NCBI RefSeq assembly: GCF_002368195.1
Contig: NZ_AP018178.1
Span: forward strand, 7,328,645-7,392,644
Length of the DNA stretch: 64,000 bases
Direction: 5' to 3'
Source of the DNA: Calothrix sp. NIES-2100
Lineage (GTDB): Bacteria; Cyanobacteriota; Cyanobacteriia; Cyanobacteriales; Nostocaceae
Positions 56,117 through 64,000 of this stretch are shown here, piece after piece (position 1 is the stretch's first letter; the number at the start of each line of letters is the position of its first letter). The notes beneath the pieces are model-generated. The model saw nothing but the letters and a program-made list of their open reading frames with translations. It searched no databases and was not told where the DNA came from. A program made the position numbers and the translations under genes.

Positions 56117-57094
56117 GCAGGCACACTTCGGCTTTTCTAAGAGACGCACTCGCGTTCGCTCAGTGACAGGTGAAAGGGCAGAAGGCAATACTGCTCGGTT
56201 AAGCATTTTTAACTCGGAATTGGGTTTGGGGAAAAGGTTAAAGGGTAAAGGTTAAAGGTTTTTTCTTTACCCTTTCCCCTTCCCCTTTTCCCCTTAACCG
56301 AGAAGTATTGGGGCAGAAGGAACCTAAGCTGTTCACTTTGATGGAATGAATTTGGGGATTTTTGGTTCATGCTGTTTCTGTGTCCGTGTAAAGTCTACCT
56401 TACCTTTTGTCATTGCGAGCGAAGCGAAGCAACCACCGGGGATTGCTTCGCTTCGTACCCTTCGGGAACGCCTGCCGTAGGATGCCCGAAGGGCTGTAGG
56501 GCGAACGCAATGACATTATTTTGCATGAATTGTCACCCCCTAAAAAGGCACAGAGTCAACACCCTAGAAGGAAACCCCTACAAATAAGGGACTTCCAAGA
56601 AAAAAAATATTCCATTGCTATTGTTGACGGTTGACAGTTAACAGTTAACAGTCAACCGTCAACCGTCAACCGTCAACGTTTAACGGAATAATTGATTTTT
56701 TGGAGTTCCCTAAATCTTAAATTGGTTCATGAGTTTTTATAAATAAAATCATTGCTGATTTCTTCAGCACCAAGAAGCAAAGAATTGTTGTTTATTTATA
56801 TAGAAAAAGGTCAATTATTGATGACGATTCATCAACATTAATATAAAAATCTATTTTGAATTTCCCACCAAGGCTGACTCTTGACTTGCAAGTATAACTC
56901 ACCCATTCAGGTGAAGTCACGCAACAAAGCTCAAGGCTAATATAAATTCATGTTAAGCAATAACTGCGCAAGTTAATCTTGAGGTCGTTGATAAATATTT
57001 AATCTTTATTCTAAACTTTAGAACCTCATAAATTGCCGTAATAGCCCATTAACTGATAGCTATTTCAGCAAAGCAATCCTTATCGCCTGGTATC
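56117..57094. other. Intergenic region rich in dispersed repeats
   Basis: 978 bases without a gene. It contains the MITE-like unit at 56409-56514, CCTTTACCCTTTCCCC-type runs near 56260, GTCAACCGTCAACC heptamers near 56650, and an AT-rich right part that should carry the adaptor promoter. The 72-codon frame at 56369 lies inside the repeat unit. Confidence 0.65.
56409..56514. repeat. MITE/REP-like element
   Basis: A 106-bp unit bounded by GTCATTGCG at 56409 and its complement CGCAATGAC ending at 56514, with inner GAAGCGAAGC and CCTTCGGG palindromes. This repeat class is widely dispersed in Nostocales; no transposase is encoded. Flanking target duplications were not found. Confidence 0.65.
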
Positions 57095-58567
57095 ATGAAT
57101 ACGTACATAGAAATCCCCCTCATTGGCAAAAAAGTTAAGTATCCATTGCGCTGGCTGATAGGGCTAATCACAGCAGGTGCTTTGGTTGTGGGGACTACTA
57201 CTACCTATAATTTAGTGAATCGGGGAACTAGTAAACAAGATATCTCTCAACTAACGGTTCCAGTAGAAACGCAAACTGTCACCCTGCGGATTAATGCTAG
57301 TGGGAAGGTAGTACCAGTTCAAAGTGTGAATATCAGCCCCAAAAATCCTGGGGTGTTAGGTGAATTATATGTTGAACAAGGCGATCGCGTGCAAAAAGGA
57401 CAAATAATTGCACGCATGGATGTCGGCGAAATTCAAGCCCAAATCCTGCAATACACCGCCAACATCGCCCAAGCCCAAGCCCAACTCGATGAAGCCCTTG
57501 CGGGGAGTCGTCCCCAAGAAATAGCGCAAGCCAAAGCACGTTTAGCCCAAGTAGAGGCGCAGTTAGCCTCAGCCCGTGCAGGTAATCGCACTCAAGAAAT
57601 TGGACAGGCGCAAGCCCAAGTAGAATCAGCACAAGCCCAGGTGAAGTTGACGCAAGCACGAGTTGACAGGTATCGGGAATTAACCAGACAAGGCGCAACT
57701 TCTGAAGATCAACTTGATCAATACATTAGTGAAAATAGCCGCGCCAAAGCTGCTTTACAAGAAGCGCAAAAACGGTTATCTCTGCTGCAAAGTGGAACTC
57801 GCAGTGAAGAAATCGATGCGAAAGAAGCAGCCGTTACCGAAGCCCAAGCCGCTTTAGTGTTGTTACAAAATGGTAGCCGTCCTGAGGAAATTGCCCAACG
57901 CCAAGCAGCAGTAAAAGTGGCTCAAGCGCAATTAAAAGCAGCCGAGGTAAGGCTTGCAGATACAGTCATCCGCGCACCTTTTACCGGAATTGTCACCCAG
58001 AAATATGCCAACGTTGGTTCATTTGTGACACCGACAACTTCAGCATCTAGTAGTGCATCAGCCACATCTAGTTCCATTGTCGCCGTGGCGCGAGGTTTAG
58101 AAGTGTTAGCCCAAGTCCCCGAAGCCGATATAGGGAGAATTAAACCGGGACAACAGGTAGAAATTGTGGCTGATGCGTATCCCGATCAAATATTTAAAGG
58201 TCGCGTGCGCTTAATTGCACCGGAAGCTGTGGTAGAACAAGGTGTGACATCCTTTCAGGTGCGGGTTGCATTGGATACGGGGATAGATAAACTACGTTCT
58301 GGCTTAAATGTAGATTTGACCTTTGTCGGCGATCGCGTCAACAATGCTTTAGTATTACCCACCGTCGCCATCGTCACCGAAAAAGGACAAACCGGTGTAC
58401 TCATTCCCGATGAAAATAATAAACCCCAATTTCGCCAAATCACCGTCGGCGCACAAATCCAAGACCAAACCCAGGTTTTAGAAGGAGTCAAAGGGGGCGA
58501 TCGCATTTTTGTCAACCCACCGAAGGATTACAAAATAGAAAAGGCGAAAGAGAAGAGTAATAAGTAG
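57095..58567 (+). CDS. Periplasmic adaptor (HlyD/MacA/DevB-like membrane fusion protein)
   Basis: A 490-residue membrane-fusion protein. One N-terminal transmembrane helix (about 18-40) precedes a barrel-sandwich/lipoyl domain split by a long Ala/Gln-rich coiled coil (about 120-280) with internal repeats of the type GSRPQEIAQ. ADTVIRAPFTGIV and the beta-barrel ASVPEAD-like block (AQVPEADIGRI) follow. It links an inner-membrane ABC exporter to an outer-membrane TolC-type channel. Operon with the MacB-like permease 73 bases downstream. The exported substrate (heterocyst glycolipid, peptide or other) is unknown. Confidence 0.88.
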   Translation: MNTYIEIPLIGKKVKYPLRWLIGLITAGALVVGTTTTYNLVNRGTSKQDISQLTVPVETQTVTLRINASGKVVPVQSVNISPKNPGVLGELYVEQGDRVQKGQIIARMDVGEIQAQILQYTANIAQAQAQLDEALAGSRPQEIAQAKARLAQVEAQLASARAGNRTQEIGQAQAQVESAQAQVKLTQARVDRYRELTRQGATSEDQLDQYISENSRAKAALQEAQKRLSLLQSGTRSEEIDAKEAAVTEAQAALVLLQNGSRPEEIAQRQAAVKVAQAQLKAAEVRLADTVIRAPFTGIVTQKYANVGSFVTPTTSASSSASATSSSIVAVARGLEVLAQVPEADIGRIKPGQQVEIVADAYPDQIFKGRVRLIAPEAVVEQGVTSFQVRVALDTGIDKLRSGLNVDLTFVGDRVNNALVLPTVAIVTEKGQTGVLIPDENNKPQFRQITVGAQIQDQTQVLEGVKGGDRIFVNPPKDYKIEKAKEKSNK

Positions 58568-58640
58568 GGGGCAGGGGGGCAGGGGAGATAAATAAGAAAT
58601 GCCCAATCACAAATGACAAATGACAAATGACAAATGACAA
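58568..58640. repeat. Heptamer repeat abutting the permease start
   Basis: ACAAATG units (about 58606-58640) run directly into the permease ATG. No purine-rich ribosome site is present. Confidence 0.7.
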
Positions 58641-59858
58641 ATGAACTTCTTAGAAAGTATCCAAATGGCGGGGAAAACCCTGCTGGCGAATAAGTTACGC
58701 AGTGCCCTGACTATGCTGGGTATCGTTATTGGTAACGCTTCGGTGATTGCGATGATTGGGATTGGGGAAGGTGGACAAAGGTACGTTTCCCAACAGCTTG
58801 AGTCTTTAGGGCCAAATATATTGTTTGTGATTCCCGGTAACCAAGAAACTGAGCGCATCACCAGGGATTTACCAAAAACTCTGGTTTTGGAAGATGCAGA
58901 GGCGATCGCATCTCAAGTACCCACAATAGCAAATGTGACGGCAGAATTAAATAGCCGCCAAGTAGTTACTTACCGTAATCGCAACACGGATGTTAACATC
59001 ATTGGCACTACTCCCACTTTCTTAATAGTCAGGGATTTTGAAACAGCCAAAGGGCGATTTTTCACCGACATAGATATGAAGCGCAGCAATCAAGTTGCTG
59101 TATTAGGTGCAGATTTAGCTCAAAGGTTGTTTGGTAGTAGTAATCCTGTCGGACAGCAGTTAAGAATTAAGAATACTAGCTTTCAAGTGATTGGCGTTCT
59201 CACAGCTAAAGGTTCTAACTTAGGCGTGAATTACGACGACGCAGTATTAGTACCCATTATTACCACAGCTAATCGCCTGATTGGGCGGACTTCTCCCTAT
59301 GGCTTAGAGTTAACCTATATTGTCGCTTCTGCCAAAAATGCTGATAGTGTGGATGCAGCAGAATTCCAAATTACCAATTTACTGCGACAACGACACAAAA
59401 TTAACGGCGAAGATGACTTTACCATCCGTTCTCAAAAAGATGCTTTGCAAACAGTCGGGCAGATTACAGGTGCATTAACAATCATGTTAGCTGCGATCGC
59501 GGGTATATCTTTATTTGTCGGTGGTATTGGTATCATGAATATCATGCTAGTATCCGTCACCGAACGCACCCAGGAAATAGGATTAAGGAAAGCGATCGGT
59601 GCAACTGAGCAAGATATTTTGCTACAGTTCATGATTGAAGCTGTAATTGTTTCTGCAATTGGTGGCTTGGTAGGTACTGGGGTTGGTGTCGGTGGTATTT
59701 TCTTAGTCGCAGCTTTAACACCATTACAAGCGGGAATCTCACCTGTAGCAATTACAATGGCTGTGGGTATCTCTGGCGGTATCGGCTTATTCTTCGGTGT
59801 CGTTCCTGCACGCCGCGCCGCTAAACTTGACCCAATTGTAGCATTGAGAAGCGCTTAG
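58641..59858 (+). CDS. ABC exporter permease, MacB/DevC-like
   Basis: A 405-residue permease: TM1 near 20-40, a large periplasmic MacB-PCD domain (about 45-255), then three C-terminal TM helices within the FtsX domain (about 280-400), including the GGIGIMNIMLVSVTERTQEI block. It forms the membrane part of a mechanotransmission exporter with the adaptor upstream. The matching ATPase is not adjacent but may be the gene at 63058. The start lies in a heptamer repeat. Confidence 0.9.
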   Translation: MNFLESIQMAGKTLLANKLRSALTMLGIVIGNASVIAMIGIGEGGQRYVSQQLESLGPNILFVIPGNQETERITRDLPKTLVLEDAEAIASQVPTIANVTAELNSRQVVTYRNRNTDVNIIGTTPTFLIVRDFETAKGRFFTDIDMKRSNQVAVLGADLAQRLFGSSNPVGQQLRIKNTSFQVIGVLTAKGSNLGVNYDDAVLVPIITTANRLIGRTSPYGLELTYIVASAKNADSVDAAEFQITNLLRQRHKINGEDDFTIRSQKDALQTVGQITGALTIMLAAIAGISLFVGGIGIMNIMLVSVTERTQEIGLRKAIGATEQDILLQFMIEAVIVSAIGGLVGTGVGVGGIFLVAALTPLQAGISPVAITMAVGISGGIGLFFGVVPARRAAKLDPIVALRSA

Positions 59859-59955
59859 TAATATTATGTCCGTTTGATTACTTACTAAATAAGAACCCCA
59901 CCCCCAACCCCCTCCCCGCAAGCGAGGAGGGGGCTATGATGTGGTTTAGGGGGTT

Positions 59956-60178
59956 TGTTCATAACCTTACGACATTTGTTCAAAACCTTACGAGGTTTGT
60001 TCATAACCTTACAACATTTGTTCAAAACCTTACGAGGTTTGTTCATAACCTTACAACATTTGTTCAAAACCTTACGGGGTTTGTTCATAACCTTACGACA
60101 TTTGTTCATAAGGTTACGGGGTTTGTTCATAACGTTACGGGGTTTGTTCAAAACCTTACGGAGTTTGTTCAAAACCTT
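59956..60178. repeat. 21-bp tandem array
   Basis: Eleven 21-bp units alternating GTTCATAACCTTACGACATTT-like (quoted type, 20 bases variable) and GTTCAAAACCTTACGAGGTT-like forms. Because the unit is a multiple of three, frames on both strands stay open across it, but none looks like a protein. The array resumes after the MITE at 60342-60377. Confidence 0.85.
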
Positions 60179-60341
60179 AGAGGATGTTTGAAAAGTCCTG
60201 TCGTTGGTAGCAAAACCTTTTAGATCCCCCTAAATCCCCCTTAAAAAGGGGGACTTTAAGAAGTTTTCCCCCCTTTTTAAGGGGGGCTAGGGGGGATCGA
60301 TTAGTGTGAAGATACAGCCAACCACTTTTCAAACAACCTCT
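60179..60341. mobile_element. MITE-like element inserted in the 21-bp array
   Basis: Terminal inverted repeats AGAGGATGTTTGAAAAGT (60179-60196) and ACTTTTCAAACAACCTCT (60324-60341) match at 17 of 18 positions. Within lies a second long inverted repeat (about 60223-60298) rich in CCCCC/GGGGG. The element interrupts the tandem array. No transposase is encoded and no clear target duplication is seen. Confidence 0.8.
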
Positions 60342-60440
60342 GACGACATTTATTCAAAACCTGACGACGGTTGCAATGATAATTTGTCTTCTATGACTTA
60401 GGGACTTACCATAAAAAATGTCCCACAAGAAGATTATATT

Positions 60441-60580
60441 CCAATACGCTTGGTGTTAAGGATAATCGTAGGTTGGGCTTACCGTTTGGAAACCCAACAA
60501 ACCCTCGAAAATGTTGGGTTTCGTTCCTCAAGCCAACCTACACAGGTTAAGGTTTTTAACGCTAACACCAACCGTATTGG
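60441..60580. mobile_element. MITE-like element with 8-bp target duplication
   Basis: A 140-bp unit with ends CCAATACGCTTGGTGTTA (60441-60458) and TAACACCAACCGTATTGG (60563-60580), 17 of 18 matching. It is flanked on both sides by ATTATATT (60433-60440 and 60581-60588), a direct 8-bp repeat that marks insertion. Internal arms AGGTTGG/CCAACCT form a further hairpin. No coding capacity. Confidence 0.88.
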
Positions 60581-60820
60581 ATTATATTCTCTATAAAGAG
60601 TATTATTTGTGTCTAAATAACAAAAAATTACATTTGCAACCCCTAATTTAAGTTTTTTCTTATACCAAATCAGTCCAATCATATTAATAAAGTGTGTGAT
60701 TGTAAAAGCTATCGCGCACCCTACTTCCTGTGCTACATCTTCTGATAAAATTCGGCAAAATAATCCCAAAATTTTGGATAAAAAAACCTAACAGTCTTAA
60801 TTTTTAATTAAGAATTACCC

Positions 60821-62140
60821 ATGAAAGATCAGCGCCTACAAGCTTACTATCAGCTAATCGAAAGCCTGCTAAATTCCCCTCATGGAGAAGAACCGGAGAT
60901 ATTAGCAGCTAATACAGAATTGCTGGATATAGGCTTTGTGCAGGTGTTAGCAGCAGTAGCAGATAATTTTCAACAGCAGGGAGAAGAAAAGATTGCTAAC
61001 TGGTTGAGAAACTTCGACACATTCCTTAGCCAGGAATTTTCCCCCATCACCGAAGACGATATCCCAAATTACCAGGAATTTTTACTCGATATACTGCAAG
61101 CAACAGCAGATAGCAATGGCGATCCGCAAGTAATTTACCCCTTACTAGCAGCCAATAGCGATAAACTCGATCAGATGTTTGCAGAAATATTGCAATCTTG
61201 GGCAATAAATACCTTAGCAGCAGAACCAGATATAGCAACATCCATCGCCGCAGTGATTGGTAATTTTAGTAATTTAATTCAGCAGTTTCCCTTGGGTAGC
61301 AAAGCCAACAACATAGAAATTGCAATTACTGGCTACGAAATCACCTTGACTGTTTATACCCCCAACGCCTTACCGGAAGCATGGGCAACAACGCAAACTA
61401 ATCTGGGGAATGCTTACAATGATAGAATTGTTGGCGATCGCGCCGAGAATTTGGAAAATGCGATCGCGGCTTACACTGCTGCACTCTCAGTTTATACCCA
61501 CAACGCCTTTCTTCAAGCATGGGCAACAACGCAAAATAATCTGGGGAATGCTTATTTATACAGAATCAATGGCGATCGCGCCGAGAATTTGGAAAATGCG
61601 ATCACTGCTTACAATGCTGCATTATCTGTTTATAGTTACAACGCCTTTGACGAACAATGGGCAACGACGCAAAGTAATCTAGGGAATGCTTATTTATATA
61701 GAATCAATGGCGATCGCGCCGAAAATTTGGAAAATGCGATCGCTGTTTACACAGATGCACTGCAAATTTTAACCCGCAAGTCCTTCCCGGTAAAATGGGC
61801 AACAACGCAAAATAGCCTGGGAACAGCCTACTTGCATAGAATCAATGGCGATCGCGGCGAGAATTTAGAAAATGCGATCGCCGCTTACACCGCTGCACTA
61901 GAAATTTTAACCCCTGATGCCTTTCCTGAAGATTGGGCAATGACGCAAAATAATTTGGGGACAGCTTATAATGACAGAATTATGGGCGAGTATTCCCAAA
62001 ATATGGAAAAGGCGATCGCCGCTTACAATGCTGCACTCGAAGTTTATACCCGCAACGCCTTTCCTGAACAATGGGAAATGACGCAAAATAATCTCGGCAA
62101 TGCTTACTTATTTGGCATAGACTTGTCCTTAAATTTATAA
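60821..62140 (+). CDS. TPR-repeat protein lacking a CHAT domain
   Basis: A 439-residue protein. The N-terminal about 160 residues (AYYQLIESLLNSPHGEEPEI...) match the leader of many cyanobacterial TPR-CHAT proteins. Five near-identical 46-residue tetratricopeptide-like units follow, each with GDRAENLENAI and WATTQNNL, plus partial units at both ends. The protein stops early in a sixth unit (LFGIDLSLNL), without the peptidase-like CHAT domain that usually follows, so it is either truncated or a scaffold-only form. It sits between the ABC permease and ATPase genes. Confidence 0.82.
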   Translation: MKDQRLQAYYQLIESLLNSPHGEEPEILAANTELLDIGFVQVLAAVADNFQQQGEEKIANWLRNFDTFLSQEFSPITEDDIPNYQEFLLDILQATADSNGDPQVIYPLLAANSDKLDQMFAEILQSWAINTLAAEPDIATSIAAVIGNFSNLIQQFPLGSKANNIEIAITGYEITLTVYTPNALPEAWATTQTNLGNAYNDRIVGDRAENLENAIAAYTAALSVYTHNAFLQAWATTQNNLGNAYLYRINGDRAENLENAITAYNAALSVYSYNAFDEQWATTQSNLGNAYLYRINGDRAENLENAIAVYTDALQILTRKSFPVKWATTQNSLGTAYLHRINGDRGENLENAIAAYTAALEILTPDAFPEDWAMTQNNLGTAYNDRIMGEYSQNMEKAIAAYNAALEVYTRNAFPEQWEMTQNNLGNAYLFGIDLSLNL

Positions 62141-62330
62141 GAAGGGGAAAGGGGAAAAGGAAAAAGGGAAAAACCTTTACCCTTTAACCTTTCCCCTTTC
62201 CCCGACAGAATGTCAAATAATTCTGTTTAATCGCGCCTACTTACCAATTGAAAAAATGATTGCGATTGATGGATTCACGGAAGCTGGAAACCGAAAGCGA
62301 TTTTCCATCTAAAATCCAAAATGGTATAAA
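62141..62330. other. Purine-rich and palindromic spacer
   Basis: After the TPR gene, AAGGGGAAAAGG purine runs (62140-62175) pair with TTTCCCCTTTCCCC (62188-62205), giving a bidirectional hairpin for the converging genes. No gene. Confidence 0.5.
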
Positions 62331-62780
62331 CTAAGCTTTTGCTTGCACAGCAGTTAACATGAAATTAAGGCGCTGATCAAACTCTAGCTGTTTGATCTGT
62401 GCTACAAATTGATCTGTTTCACCAGGAAGTTGATAGTCAGAAGGTACTCCGATGATAGTTCCATTCTCAATACCTTGTGATAGCAGCAGCCAAACCTCTA
62501 ATTTGGCGTTTGGACTTAGCGCTTTGTAAGCACGGTTAATCTCATTATTACCGCCCTTAAGTAAATCGCGTTGTGCTTGCAGTTGTTCTTGTTCAGACAA
62601 ATCCTGAATTTTATCAAACACCGCTTTACCAGGAACTTCTACGCTCTCAGGAGGCGCTGGGTTTAGCTGATCCTTAATATCCAGGTAACCGTACCAAAGT
62701 AAAGCTAGTTGAGTATCTACATCAAAGCGTAGAAAACTGTCTAAAGCCGGTTTTGTGCTTTCATCAACTGTATAGGTCAT
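62331..62780 (-). CDS. Helical carotenoid protein (OCP N-terminal-domain homologue)
   Basis: A 149-residue all-helical protein homologous to the N-terminal domain of the orange carotenoid protein, without the C-terminal NTF2-like domain. DVDTQLALLWYGYLDIKDQL matches the OCP helix with the carotenoid-contact Tyr, and NAKLEVWLLLSQGIENG matches the helix with Trp110 of OCP. Helical carotenoid proteins bind a ketocarotenoid and quench singlet oxygen or, in some clades, phycobilisome energy. I chose ATG 62780, with GGAG at five bases; the frame opens at a GTG two codons earlier. Confidence 0.9.
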   Translation of the reverse strand: MTYTVDESTKPALDSFLRFDVDTQLALLWYGYLDIKDQLNPAPPESVEVPGKAVFDKIQDLSEQEQLQAQRDLLKGGNNEINRAYKALSPNAKLEVWLLLSQGIENGTIIGVPSDYQLPGETDQFVAQIKQLEFDQRLNFMLTAVQAKA

Positions 62781-62959
62781 AAACACTCCAAATTTAGCGA
62801 ATTTTTCTTATTTTTGTGGTTCCTAAGAAAAATTTCTTTTAGTTACTCCACATAAGTTAACGAATGATTCCAAAGGCCTAATCCCACAAAAGATAGAAAC
62901 AATACTTACGCTGTCAGACAGATGAAGGAAGGCTCCAGGGCAGAAGGAATAAAATAGAT

Positions 62960-63057
62960 GAGGGGGACAAGGAAGACAAGGGGGACAAGGGAGACAAGGA
63001 AGACAAGGGAGACAAATGACAAATGACAAATGACAAATGACAAATGACAACTCACAA
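62960..63057. repeat. Heptamer repeats leading into the ABC ATPase start
   Basis: GGGGGACAA and GGGAGACAA runs are followed by five ACAAATG copies ending at the ATPase ATG (63058). No ribosome site is visible. Confidence 0.75.
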
Positions 63058-63768
63058 ATGAAAATTATTCGCTTAGAAAATATCTTTAAAATCTACGGTA
63101 GTGGAGAAACAGAAGTTAAAGCACTTAATAATGTGAATTTGACTATCGATGAAGGTGAATATTGTTCAATTATGGGGCCTTCTGGTTCCGGTAAATCTAC
63201 AGCCATGAATATTATCGGCTGTTTAGATCGCCCCACTTCCGGGAGTTACTATTTAGATAACGTCGATGTCGCGCAAATGAACGATAAAGCATTGGCGCAT
63301 ATTCGCAACAAAAAACTAGGGTTTGTCTTTCAACAATTCCACTTATTACCTCAACTGTCAGCCCTAGAAAATGTCATGTTACCAATGGCTTATGGGGGAA
63401 TCAATCCCAAAGAAAGACGCGATCGCGCCACTGAAGCTTTGATTCGAGTAGGCTTAGAAAAGCGTCTCAACAACAAACCCACCCAACTTTCAGGGGGACA
63501 ACAACAAAGAGTAGCGATCGCCCGTGCCATTGTCAACCGTCCCGTTGTCCTTTTAGCCGATGAACCCACTGGCGCACTCGATTCTCGCACCACCCAAGAA
63601 GTTATGGATATCTTTAGCGAATTAAACGCCAGTGGGATTACAGTCGTCATGGTTACCCATGAACCAGATGTAGCCCGTCAAACCCAGCGGATTGTTTGGT
63701 TCCGCGACGGTGAAGTTGTCCACTTAAACCTCACCCCAGCGGATTTAAGCCAGATGGCGGTATCTTAG
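63058..63768 (+). CDS. ABC transporter ATP-binding protein (MacB/DevA/LolD-like)
   Basis: A 236-residue ATPase with Walker A GPSGSGKST, Q-loop (FVFQQFHLLP), LSGGQQQR signature, Walker B VVLLADEPTG and switch His (VTHE). It belongs to the MacB/LolD-type exporter ATPases. ATG 63058 matches family length; the frame extends seven codons upstream only through the ACAAATG repeat. It is the probable partner of the MacB/DevC-like permease ending 3.2 kb upstream. Confidence 0.93.
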   Translation: MKIIRLENIFKIYGSGETEVKALNNVNLTIDEGEYCSIMGPSGSGKSTAMNIIGCLDRPTSGSYYLDNVDVAQMNDKALAHIRNKKLGFVFQQFHLLPQLSALENVMLPMAYGGINPKERRDRATEALIRVGLEKRLNNKPTQLSGGQQQRVAIARAIVNRPVVLLADEPTGALDSRTTQEVMDIFSELNASGITVVMVTHEPDVARQTQRIVWFRDGEVVHLNLTPADLSQMAVS

Positions 63769-63833
63769 GGACAACATAAGCTAATGCGCGCTAAAAAAGC
63801 ATAACTACTAATAAGGGCTGTTAACTGTTGTAA

Positions 63834-63887
63834 GGGCGGGTTCACAGATATCCTCATTGATCGACAATGATCTAAATAAACCCGCCC
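63834..63887. repeat. Inverted repeat at right end
   Basis: GGGCGGGTT (63834-63842) and AACCCGCCC (63879-63887) bracket a 36-base segment with an inner TCATTG/CAATGA palindrome. It is flanked by GTTAACTGTTG/GTCAACTGTCAAC repeats. It may be a MITE or the terminator region of the ATPase gene. The window's last 112 bases hold nothing else I can identify. Confidence 0.6.
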
Positions 63888-64000
63888 CTACTGTCAACTC
63901 TCAACTGTCAACAGCCCTCACGATGGATTGTGCAACTTAAAAGCAGAATAGCTTATCAGCTTACAAACTTGATGTTTTCCCAGTCTGTGCTTGGGTTTCA

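Noticed and set aside
59885..60223. Frames with NKPRKVLNKC-type repeats
   Set aside because: The 21-bp array keeps several frames open on both strands at once; no start or ribosome site supports any of them.

Overview
The window is chromosomal DNA from a filamentous, probably heterocyst-forming cyanobacterium of the Nostoc/Calothrix/Tolypothrix kind. The evidence is a complete beta-carboxysome ccm operon, NDH-1 CO2-uptake subunits, an orange-carotenoid-protein-like helical carotenoid protein, a bilin-binding knotless phytochrome, a xisH-xisI pair, very frequent GCGATCGC (HIP1) octamers inside genes, and many heptanucleotide-type short repeats between genes. No rRNA, tRNA, CRISPR array, prophage or intact transposase was recognised. 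The molecule continues beyond both ends, and no gene is cut by the window edges.

Layout. 1-9.7 kb: a repeat-rich left end, a Ser/Thr kinase fused to an FGE-sulfatase domain, an isolated PotC-type permease, a GT4 glycosyltransferase, a secreted beta-helix/SPOR-like protein, and DUF4129 and DUF2243 membrane proteins. 9.8-20.3 kb: a NADAR protein, a GAF-PHY-GAF phytochrome kinase, a TIR-like protein, a degenerate metallo-beta-lactamase-fold protein, a second GT4, a PhnD-like binding protein, a haem-type (CxxCH) HAMP sensor and a second Ser/Thr kinase. 20.3-29 kb: a 1.4-kb gene-poor stretch with possible decayed coding sequence, a two-TM protein, a WD40 Ser/Thr kinase behind a membrane-anchored actin-fold protein, and a divergent acyltransferase/lipase pair. 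29-43.6 kb: a 1354-residue hybrid histidine kinase with an N-terminal ribbon-helix-helix-like segment, xisH-xisI, an SDR, MnmE, a small Cys-rich protein, an EEP-family protein, a PhoX-like phosphatase, Uma2, a metallophosphoesterase and a MuiA-like protein.

43.7-56.1 kb is the functional core, an inorganic-carbon-concentration island. On the minus strand lie ccmK-ccmK-ccmL-ccmM-ccmN-ccmO and then an RbcR-type LysR regulator. Divergently, on the plus strand, lie ndhF-ndhD-cupB and a DUF2236 (MpaB-like) protein. One half builds the carboxysome shell and the CcmM/CcmN scaffold that packs Rubisco. The other encodes the CO2-hydrating NDH-1MS-type module that fills the cytosolic bicarbonate pool. 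ccmM carries a visible internal Shine-Dalgarno/GTG start for the short (M35) form.

57-64 kb: a MacA/MacB- or DevBCA-type export system whose adaptor and permease are separated from the ATPase by 3.2 kb of repeats, two MITE-like elements (one with an 8-bp target duplication), a TPR protein and a helical carotenoid protein.

Strongest leads: the phytochrome kinase with a second, CBCR-like GAF domain; the TIR-like protein near a NADAR gene; the RHH-hybrid kinase fusion; the perfect 17-bp inverted repeat between ndhD and cupB; the internal ccmM start; and the 21-bp tandem arrays with a nested MITE. No wholly new multi-gene system can be claimed from sequence reading alone.
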